This document shows, one piece after another, positions 55,489 through 64,000 of a stretch of 64,000 nt of DNA. The stretch covers positions 5,780,129-5,844,128 of the forward strand of contig OV050032.1 of the NCBI GenBank assembly GCA_920105625.2, written 5' to 3'. A model generated the notes under the pieces. It did no database searches, was not told where the DNA came from, and was given only the letters and a program-made list of their open reading frames with translations. The position numbers and the translations under genes were made by a program. The number at the start of each line of letters is the position of its first letter. Position 1 is the stretch's first letter. Source of the DNA: Clusia tigrina. Its lineage: Eukaryota > Arthropoda > Insecta > Diptera > Clusiidae.

Positions 55489-56166
55489 CAGCGGAGTTTC
55501 ACATTAGAGATATTCTTTTGTTCTGCGCATGATCACACGCGCCTATGCAGCTGACTCACCAGCGTCATGGGAATGAGTTTCTGTCACACAATCAGCGTAA
55601 TCGGTGTGGGCAAGTGAGCTGCTTGTGAAACTGCTCAAAGCTACAGTCTGCTTCAAGCCCCAAAGAACCCCCCTTCTACATTATCATTACACATTCTCAC
55701 CGAGTGTCCAATTGCAAGATGTGTTTTCCATCAAACCCTGTAACGACAACAATAACAACTACAACAACAATTCGGTAGCTTAAGTTTTGAACAAGTGCCG
55801 CAGTCAACCATTGCCTGGAGTAGGGCAAACTGACGACGAGGCGGGCCCTCTGACATGACGCATCGCGCATACGTTAGCAAAATTTTGACACCTGTAGAGC
55901 TGTGCGGCATTTCAGCTTAGCACTTAATTTTGTCTTGCACCATGCTGCAATTACGTTAACTGCGCTGTTATTTCCACCGTGCCCCAACGCCAGCCGCGGC
56001 CACAACAATGCACCACTGGCCGGCGAAGGCCTGGATTAATTTGTTTTTGCTGTGCTTCAACGTGGTTTTTTATTAACCAAAATGCCTTTTACCTCATAAA
56101 CAATGCCTTGTTATGCTGTACATTGAGACATAACAATTAACGGCTGCAATTTATGCAGCAACTGTC

Positions 56167-56192
56167 CACACACACACACACACAGAGACACA

Positions 56193-56228
<36 letters not shown>
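56167..56228. repeat. CA-rich microsatellite
   Basis: CA runs broken by two short GA interruptions. Confidence 0.95.
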
Positions 56229-56229
<1 letters not shown>

Positions 56230-56781
56230 GCAGACACACGCACACACCGGCAAACAACCAGGCAGTCGCATACCCATACACAGCATAAGTGGCTGTTTCC
56301 GCTGACTTATAAAGTCACTTCCGGAAAATATTCTTATGTTGTGTTGGGAGTGCGCTTATCATTGGGGTCAGAGACCGATCAAGCTTCCTGCGCCCTCTTC
56401 ACTTAACGGAAGAGTTCGCTTTCTAAACAGATGCCGACTGGAAGGAGTAGTACAGAGTTGCTGAAACTTGTTTCTTTCTGCATCCAACTTGTATATGAGG
56501 AAACTGGCATATCAGCATCCAACTCAACCGAAGACTTTATCACGAGCGTCGTGTGATTATGAGTAGCAAACATTATCTCAATACCATAAAACATCAATCG
56601 TTATAATCTAATGTATACAGCTGCGGCGAATCCTACCTGACATCCAAATCCAGGCAAGTCTCCTACAAAGTTTGTGAAACTGTCTGATGTGGTTTCTTGT
56701 CTCCGACACACATACCCAGCAAAATGCATGTGCGATCAATCCATATCGATGCTACTTGAAATAATTTATATATCATACGCT

Positions 56782-57250
56782 AAAAATATGAGCACTAAAG
56801 AAAACTGATAGCTTTCAAGTTCGATAGATAGATAGATAGAAGTGGGGTAGACCGGAGAATCGCCTAAGAAGGATGTCTTCAAGCACTCAGACATGAGCTC
56901 TAAAGAGCACTGATAGCTTTCAAGTTCGATAGATAGATAGATAGAAGTGGGGTAGACCGGAGAATCGCCTAAGAAGGAGGTCTTCAAGCACTCAGACATG
57001 AGCTCTAAAGAGCACTGATAGCTTTCAAGTTCGATAGATAGATAGATAGAAGTGGGGTAGACCGGAGAATCGCCGAAGAAGGAGGTCTTCAAGCACTCAG
57101 GCATGACCTCTAAAGAGCACTGATAGCTTTCAAGTTCGATAGATAGATAGATAGAAGTGGGGTAGACCGGAGAATCGCCTAAGAAGGAGGTCTTCAAGCA
57201 CTCAGACATGAGCTCTAAAGAGCACTGATAGCTTTCAAGTTAGATAGATA
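56782..57250 (-). repeat. 105-bp tandem array of a LINE family C 3' end
   Basis: ATGAGCTCTAAAGAGCACTG recurs at 56893, 56998, 57103 (variant) and 57208. Each 105-bp unit holds a (GATA)4 run followed by AGTGGGGTAGACCGGAGAAT, the same layout as the single 3' end at 21770-21850. So the unit is a LINE 3' terminus plus its GATA tail, repeated head to tail. Stop-free frames (147 codons on minus) follow from the period. Confidence 0.9.
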
Positions 57251-57733
57251 GATAGATAGAAGTGCGTGGGAGGATATGGGACCATAAAACGATAACTTGA
57301 CTTATAGATACATATATAGACAGATAGAAGTGGGCTGGCCGAAGAAGGAGGCCTCCAAGCACTCAGGCATTGAAGCCTGGATAAATATTTAGGAGAAGAG
57401 GGGATGTAGAGGATTTTGGAAAGGAAGTTACACCTTTTCAAACTTCTTTGACTCTTTTATGAAGCTCGGAACTCTGTCCAGGGATAAGGAATGTACATTA
57501 TCCATTCCACATTCAACTGACCCTAATATGCGCCTCCTCATTCTGGCAAAGGCAGGACAATTGCAGAGAAAATGCTTTGTGCCGTCCTGTGCTTCCTCCA
57601 AACAGAATATGCAGTTCAGATTCTCGATGATGTCTGTGGTCGCCATATGATGACCCGATGGAGTATTCCCTGTGATTTCCCCAACCAATGATCGAAAATC
57701 TTTCCTTCGCAATGTCAGAAGGAAATTTGCTAC
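57251..57733 (-). mobile_element. LINE ORF2 C-terminal fragment, family C, copy 2
   Basis: Near-identical to 21840-22235: FRSLVGEITGNTPSGHHMAT, the finger CIFCLEEAQDGTKHFLCNC, PAFARMRRRILGS and VPSFIKESKKFEKV with a stop. It ends at nearly the same 5' point as copy 1. Confidence 0.85.
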
Positions 57734-57929
57734 TCATCTGTTTAGGCTTTCTAGGCAGTACTTGGTTGTTTTGCAGGCAACTAAACTGCACCATCGGTCC
57801 TTGTGAATATTAATCACATGGCTCCCGATCCAATCCATACCTCCTGCTAAACTTATACCGCTAAATGGCTCTGGTCCCATTGGAGTGCCTGCAGATCCAC
57901 AGTTTGTCAATTCATCTTTCAAGTCACTC

Positions 57930-58780
57930 TTACAGATATTAGGAATCTTCAAAGCAAAGAGAACAATGATTGTAGCCTACGGTGATGACGTTGCCCTACT
58001 AGTTCCGGGCAAGTTTTTGTCTACGGTAAGCGAACTCATGGAATCAGCACTGGGTGAGATTTCCGAATGGGCTGAGAGCAACGGCCCTCTAAGACGGAGC
58101 TAGTTTTCTTCACCAGCTAAACAAAAATCCCTGAGTTCCCTTTGCCAAAGTCAGGTGGGGTAACGTGGAGGCTTTCTTCAGAAGGGGCCAGAAGGGGCTC
58201 TGAAATGGACAGATACCTCAATACAAATCCCGATGTGTGAACTGTTGAGGAGCCGAGATGAAATCACTATTGCGGTGACAAACAACTTATGGACTAATCG
58301 TGACGACTGTGAAGTCTCACGGGCGTTATGGTCTAGTTTAGACATGAAGAGAACGAAGGTTCTCTTAGAGCTCAACAATCCTGCAGTAAGAGCGCTTACG
58401 AGGGTCATTACCGAGCATTGTGCTATCGCACCAAATGCTTCAGCATTGGCGTATTCCGTCGAGCGGGTTATGCAGGAGTTGCCATGATGAAGAAGAGATC
58501 ATCACTTTTTATGTCAATGTCCAAGACTAGAGTTGAAGCGACTTCAGTGTTTGGGGTCATAAGCTTCACAGAGATAACGAAGGTGGACTTAGCGGATCTC
58601 CTCACATTCATCTGGAACACCAAATGGTTTAATAGGGATGGTACGCAGAATGTAGACGAAAATCGCGGGTAGGGACGATTATGGCTCCTCTTTTTGAAGA
58701 AAGTCACAATGGACATAGATGTCTCGGAGTGAAAGTGCGAATACCGTATTCGCATACGCCTTCGCTACCTAACCTAACCT
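57930..58780 (+). mobile_element. LINE RT and finger relic, LOA/R1-like family L
   Basis: Plus-strand pieces: VAYGDDVALLVPGKFLSTVS (57973 on) is the RT catalytic box with YADD changed to YGDD, followed by ISEWAESNG. Then come IPMCELLRSRDEITIAV, SSLDMKRTKVLLELNN, VRALTRVITEHCAIAPNA and a finger broken by stops (HHFLCQCP), then DLADLLTFIWNTKWF and a CTACCTAACCTAACCTA tail (58768-58785). A large part between RT and finger is deleted. Confidence 0.75.
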
Positions 58781-58785
58781 ACTCT

Positions 58786-60739
58786 TATATATATTCGCAA
58801 GCGACACAAGGATGTGGTGCACCAATACTATTCCCATCAAGCAGTCGAAGGTACTTACATATTTTAGTGGTAATTACTAACATTTCAAGAGGGAGTATGT
58901 CTCTCTATTGCTCTGCGAAAGTACGCTTACCATGATTCAGCAAATTATTTAATGGCTAAGATATATAAAATATTCGACGAATGTTGCTTCCACTCTCGAT
59001 CATACTGGAGCGCTTACTAGCGTAGTTGGAAAACACACCCCTCTCCCGCTTGACTAAGCTAATGCTCAAGTCTGCTAAAGGCACAAATTGCTATTTCAAT
59101 TGCATATGGAAGCAAAAATTGAACTATCGCCGCCGCCTTTCAAGACTATCATCAACACCAGCAACAGTGGCAATATCGCTCCGGCTGCGGCTTTTGGTGG
59201 CATGGTGGCCGGCAACACCCAATTCTCAATTCCCAATTCCCACCTCCACTTCCATGCATTGCCATTGTTCATATTGAAATTTTACTAGCAATTTAAAAGC
59301 AATTTTTATTCTATCAAAAATTTGTAACCCACTTAAAAGTAATTTATACAAATTGCGCCAACAATTCGCTCGATAATCAGAGTTGCCTTCAAATAAATCT
59401 CAATCTGGCAAGCAGCCTCCTCCGGCCCTACTACCACCCCCCGTTTTGAGTGGAGTTTCAATTGAAAAAACCACAAAAAATTCACTGCACTGATTTTGTT
59501 CGAAAATTTTAACAAATTGAGCTGCCGGCGCACATGTGTACGAGTAATTAATTTGGACTAACAACACCAACAACAGCAACAACAACAACAACAGCCAAGT
59601 AGCGGACACAATGCGAGTATGAAAATGACTTGACAGACCGACGATTGGACGCTCCGACACTCCGGCAGACAGACAGACAGACAGACAGACACAGCCCGGC
59701 TGCCGTGACATTTCCTACTTCGCATGCATGCGCGGTAATTTGCCCGTCGTATTGGTTGGTGGTAATGGTAATGGTAATAGTAATGGTAATTATTTCGGTC
59801 ATTTTGTTAGATTGCGGTTGTTGCTGTTGCTGTTGCTGTTACTGTTTTTCTCGCTGATTTCTGTTGCTGTTATTGGTGCTCTTTCAAGCCATTTGAATTT
59901 TGTGTTGCATTTGGTAGCTGCCGCCGCAGTTGCTGTTTGCCACTGTGGCCGCTGTTGTTGTTGTTGTTGTTGTTGTTGTTGTGATTGGTATGCAACTTGT
60001 ATGCTGAATATGTTGTTAATAACATGTTCAATCGAGCATGGCATTAATGCTGTTGTCTATTGTTGTTCACCGTTGACGCTACCGTCTCTGTCTCTGTCTC
60101 CGCCTCTGCCCCTGTCACTGGCGCTGCAGTTGTTTTCTGTATTAATTTAGTCATCGCCGTTGTGTTGCAGTGTTGGCTGCTATCGCCGAAGTTGTTGTCT
60201 GTATTACTATCTGCCATTGGTAATTTGTGGCTAATAAATACATTTTAATTTATTTCACTCATTTATTATAATTGATATTTACTTTTCGGTCAAATCACTC
60301 GAGTGTTAAGCAGTCAATTTGCCGTTCGGATTGCTGGCAACTGCATCAAATGGCGTGGCTATATTCGTGTCCGTTTATTGTTTTTGTTTTTGTTATTATT
60401 ATTATTATTGTTGTTGCAGTGGCAGTTGCATTGCCAGCTGTATCCAGTTCGTTTTCGTATAAGTTGTTGTTGTTGTTGTTATTGTGTCCGTTGGGAAGAA
60501 AATTGCTACTTAACACAACACATTTTTACTTAGCAATTTATTTCAGGCGGAGCTATTTTATTATTTTAAATTGCTAATTAATTAATTAATGAATGTAATT
60601 TAAAATGCAGCAACAATAAATTAAGAATGTCGGTGGTGCGTGGAGAGTAGGGTCAATGGAAATATTTTATCATATCAATATCAACTCAATCGAGATCTTA
60701 AAATTCATGATAACTAAGCAGCATATCTCATTCTTGATG
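58786..60739. other. No gene seen; many opa-type microsatellites
   Basis: AACAAC runs (59560-59595), CAGA run (59668-59690), GGTAAT run (59761-59790), and TTG/CTG runs at 59817-59850, 59953-59985 and 60460-60485. Frames are repeat products. Confidence 0.5.
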
Positions 60740-60744
60740 AATAT

Positions 60745-61735
60745 AATCATCTTGTTGTTGTTGATGTTGGTGGTGGTGTTGTTGTTGGTGGTGGTGTTGT
60801 TATTGGTGGTGTTGTTGTTGTTGGTGGCGGTGTTGTTGTTGTTGTTGTTGTTGGTGGTGGTAGCGGTGTTGTTGGTGGTGGTAGCGGTGTTGTTGGTGGT
60901 GGTAGCGGTGTTGCTGGTGTTGTTGTTGGTGGTTGTTGCTGTTGATGATTGTTGTTGTTGTTGTTGATTGTTGTTGTTGTTGGGGTTGTTTTTGGTGATG
61001 GTGTTGTTGTTGTTGTTGTTGTTGTTGGTGGTGTTGTTGGTGGTGTTGATGGTGTTGTTGTTGGTGGTGGTGGTGTTGTTGGTGGTGTTGATGGTGTTGT
61101 TGTTGTTGTTGTTGGTGGTGGTGGTGTTGGTGGTGGTATTGTTGTTGGTGGTTGTTGTTGTTGATGATTGTTGTTGTTGTTGTTGATTGTTGTTGTTGGT
61201 GGTGTTGTTGGTGGTGTTGATGGTGTTGTTGTTGTTGTTGCTGTTGGTGGTGGTGGTGTTGGTGGTGGTATTGTTGTTGGTGTTGATGGTGTTGTTGTTG
61301 TTGGTGGTGGTGGTGTTGTTATTGGTGGTGGTCTTGTTATTGGTGGTGGTTGTGTTATTGGTGGTGTTGTTATTGTTGTTGTTGGTGGTGGTAGCGGTGT
61401 TGTTGGTGGTGGCAGCGGTGTTGCTGGTGTTGTTGTTGGTGGTTGTTGTTGTTGATTATTGTTGTTGTTGTTGTTGATTGTTGTTGTTGGTGTTGTTTTT
61501 GGTGATGGTGTTGTTGTTGGTGGTGTTGTTGGTGGTGTTGATGGTGTTGTTGTTGTTGTTGTTGGTGGTGGTGGTGTTGGTGGTGGTGTTGTTGTTGGTG
61601 TTGATGGTGTTGTTGTTGTTGGTGGTGGTGGTGTTGTTATTGGTGGTGGTGTTGTTATTGGTGGTGGTTGTGTTATTGGTGGTGGTGGTGTTGTTATTGT
61701 TGTTGTTTTTGTTGTTGTTGTTGTTGTTGTATTGC
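60745..61735 (+). repeat. 1-kb GTT/GGT trinucleotide tract
   Basis: The plus strand is almost only G and T in triplets (GTT, GGT, with rare GAT, GCT and ATT). Longer blocks recur, for example GTTGTTGGTGGTGTTGATGG near 61020-61050, 61075-61095, 61193-61225 and 61515-61545. The tract grew by duplication of segments of a few hundred bases as well as by slippage. The Val/Leu/Gly frames are artefacts. Confidence 0.95.
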
Positions 61736-63037
61736 ATTATTTACAAGTGTCATCGCAACAAGCTCACGACTGCATCTACACATGATTTTTCAATCGATTC
61801 CTACGCAGTATCGTCAAAAATTGCTCTCTTCGATTAAAACCCAACTAAGGCTTTTCTGATTCTAAGCAAGCAGTAAATGAGTTCTGCTAGAATTGCCACT
61901 CCAATTACGCTTAATGCAAAAGCTCTAGGGATTTCAGAAGAGACGAAATACTTGGGTCTTATAATTGATAGAAAGCTTACTTGGAAGCCAACATCATAGA
62001 AAGAGCTAGGAGAGCTGGGGTGGCTTTTTATGCCTGCAAAAAAAAGAGCTATAGGTAAAACCTGGGGAACTAAGCCTAGGGTGGCTCACTGGCTTTACAC
62101 TGCAGTTGTCAGGCCCATTCTCCTATATGGAAATGCTGTCTGGTGGACTGCAATGCAGAAAAGGACCTACTACGAAACACTTGGTAAGGCACAGAGATCA
62201 GCAGAATTAGCAATAAGTGGCACCATGAGAACCACGCCAACCTTGGCATTGGATACCATACTACATCTGCCACCCTTAGATCTCCTCTGCAAATTTTTAG
62301 CGGCATGGTCCGCCATTCGGCTCAAGGCGAGCTAACAATGGAAAGCTGTTCCGTGTGGACATGCGACCATATTAGAATCCTATACGGACATACCCAGTGA
62401 TATTGATTACCTTGCTTCTCCCCTCTGTTTCGAAAGAAATTTGTGGGTTAGGATTCCTTCCAGAGAGGAATGGCTCGAGGGGGATCCATCACCAGATACT
62501 CCCATCAAGATATACACTGACGGATCAAAAATGAATACAGGTGCAGGATCAGGAAACGCCCTACTTAGCTAAATATGGTCACTAACGCCATCTATGAGCA
62601 AACAGCGGATTTAAGCTTATACACCTGGTATACACAAACGGATCAAGACTGAATATCGGTGTAGGATCAGGAGTTTATTGCGAAATACTCTCAATCAGTG
62701 AATCCATCAAACTAATGCTTCACTGCAGTGTTTTTCAAGCGGAAATAGCCGCTTATTCACGAAGCCTTGAATTGGCTGAGGATAAACGAGGTAACCGTCA
62801 AGGATATCTGTATTTTATCACACAGCCAAGCTGCACTAAAGGGCTTTGGATGCATTCCTAATAACATCAACGAGTGTCTTAGACTGTCGCCGATCTCTAA
62901 TTGAGATAGCTAAACAATTCCATATCCATTTATGATGGATACCAGGCCATAGGGATATACCAGGGAACTGCCACACTGATCAACTTGTGAGAGACGGCAC
63001 TTGTATGCCAAATGTCGGTAGGCATATGGGTGTACCT

Positions 63038-63049
63038 CTCGCGACTTGT
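63038..63049 (+). repeat. Left target-site duplication of LINE K insertion
   Basis: CTCGCGACTTGT, repeated at 63167-63178. Confidence 0.85.
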
Positions 63050-63166
63050 GGTTCGACGAGTGAATCGGAGCTGTTGCGTTGTTATGCGATGGTATCACAA
63101 TGGACCCATGGTGGTTTGAGTGAGCTGGTCCGGACAGGCTGCCACGATAACCTAACCTAACCTAAC
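63050..63166 (+). mobile_element. LINE family K terminal piece inserted into family A
   Basis: 117 bp matching the 3' end of 52590-52710 (opposite strand) and ending in (CCTAA)n. It is flanked by 12-bp direct repeats, and removing it restores the host LINE reading GVPLATC then KILIRET. It is therefore a 5'-truncated target-primed insertion. Confidence 0.9.
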
Positions 63167-63178
63167 CTCGCGACTTGT
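63167..63178 (+). repeat. Right target-site duplication of LINE K insertion
   Basis: CTCGCGACTTGT, identical to 63038-63049. Confidence 0.85.
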
Positions 63179-64000
63179 AAGATTCTCATAAGGGAGACAC
63201 TAATTAACTCTACCACTCAAGTGCAGATTTGTGCCACTGCCTGCGAAATCGCCAGGCAAACATGACCGAGCCTAACTCTGCGTCTATCTAGGAATATCAT
63301 TAGACTCAATAGACTACAAATTAGGACTATAAGATGAGCCATCACGGAACATTTTCCAATAGGAAATCATGCAGGAAGTATGGGAGTTTATGCACTTGAT
63401 TTGTGTCGCAGCTACAGAAACGAGACTGAACTGGAAACGGTGCAGCATCTCTTCTGTACATGTCCATCTTTTGCTAGAAATAGGATATGTTGACTAGGAT
63501 CCCACTTCTTAACAAGTATAGATGGTCTATGCCAGTTAGGTGTTAACAACCTTCTTCTCTATATATAAAAGGCTCAAGTTGGTTTAATCTGGAGGGGGAA
63601 GCATAGCCATGCCTCGCAACCGCGGCTCACAACGGACCCAACTGTTGGTCTAAGTGGCATCACTGGTTCATTGGTGATGCGGCTGCCCAACCTACCTACC
63701 TAGAGACACGTTTCATTCATTAAGACAATTAAAAGGCCTCGAATTGTGCGGCCGCTAGTGTCGGATCATCGCTTATCTACAATAGCTACCGCCCCTGAAT
63801 TCTACTCGTAGATTTTTTTGCCTACCTACCTTGGTGTATTATGCTATTTTCCCTATGTCGAGTTTAGTTGAGCTAAGAGGCTGTCTCAAATCAATGTCGG
63901 AAACGTTCAAAATATGAACGCTAGCCTACGGGAAAATACGAGTGGCAGAAAGAGTTTAAAGCGAGCCGTAGTGTGGTTGATGATTTGCCCCGTTCCAATC

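Larger units (their letters stand above)
53721..56780. other. No gene seen; microsatellites and an inverted repeat
   Basis: CCGT/CCCT repeats (54258-54292), TTG runs (54807-54855 and 54990-55010) and CA repeats (56167-56228). The inverted repeat at 55389-55488 is listed separately. Confidence 0.45.
61810..63705 (+). mobile_element. Long LOA/R1-like LINE fragment, family A, copy 3
   Basis: Plus-strand order: GISEETKYLGLIIDRKLTWK, HWLYTAVVRPILLYGNAVWW and LALDTILHLPPLDLL (RT thumb), WVRIPSREEWLEGDPSPDTP and IKIYTDGSKMNTGAGSG (RNase H start), CSVFQAEIAAYS, IPGHRDIPGNCHTDQLVRDG, GVPLATC, then after an inserted LINE piece KILIRETLINSTTQVQIC, the finger HLFCTCPSFARNR, LGSHFLTSIDGLCQLGVNNL and the 3' end with a CCTACCTACCTAG tail. 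Frames are interrupted several times. A local duplication repeats the ACxGATCAAxA...GGATCAGGA part of the RNase H start (62515-62560 and 62625-62673). Confidence 0.85.

Noticed and set aside
60656..61837. Several Val/Leu/Gly-rich frames of about 70-120 codons
   Set aside because: Pure translation of the GTT/GGT tract.
63148..63166. Telomere-like (CCTAA)n
   Set aside because: It is the 3' tail of a LINE, flanked by a 12-bp target duplication. The insect telomere repeat TTAGG is also not used by flies.

Overview
The window looks like gene-poor, transposon-rich euchromatin from a higher fly (Diptera, Schizophora). A tephritid-like genome is my guess and is unproven. The signs are abundant TTG/CTG (opa-type) and CA microsatellites, many 5'-truncated non-LTR retrotransposons (LINEs) of I, LOA/R1-like, Jockey and CR1-like types, DD34D mariner copies, and introns with a CTAAC branch point and GTAAGT donor. 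Nothing bacterial is present: no operons, CRISPR arrays or rRNA.

Layout. 1-10.4 kb: a coding-like open stretch (856-1164), a 1.6-kb GA-rich purine tract (1338-2960), a LINE tail, microsatellite-rich sequence, a candidate 41-nt microexon (6713-6753) and a 250-bp tandem repeat (7948-8674). 10.4-18.3 kb: a cluster of decayed LINE 3' ends, mostly on the minus strand. 20.5-21.6 kb: the one convincing cellular gene, an intronless NudC-like CS-domain protein on the minus strand. 22-25.4 kb: LINE pieces and a tRNA-derived SINE-like head. 25.4-33.2 kb: a nested complex. An I-clade LINE with both ORFs open (ORF1 with three zinc knuckles; ORF2 with endonuclease, reverse transcriptase, RNase H and a Cys/His finger) lies between two mariner fragments, and the second mariner is split by a 547-bp solo LTR. 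34.7-37.6 kb: 45-bp and 72-bp tandem arrays. 38.4-43.5 kb: a 159-bp tandem array built from a reverse-transcriptase segment, then three LINE relics. 44-54 kb: a 45/46-bp dimeric satellite, a triplicated LINE zinc-finger segment, two strong inverted repeats, a Jockey tail, and LINE relics. 54-64 kb: microsatellites including a 1-kb GTT/GGT tract, a tandem array of a LINE 3' end, and a long LOA-like LINE fragment interrupted by a smaller LINE insertion with a 12-bp target duplication.

The genes do not form a pathway; most coding capacity belongs to mobile elements. The most interesting structures are: (1) four tandem stem-loops in the solo LTR whose stems differ in sequence but keep pairing; (2) several tandem arrays derived from LINE coding or 3' sequence, with unit lengths divisible by three; (3) the coding-intact I element flanked by an approximately 700-bp duplicated stretch of mariner; (4) a dispersed octamer TACGAGTA found 13 times, outside the recognised transposons; and (5) two near-perfect foldbacks at 46.98 and 49.66 kb.
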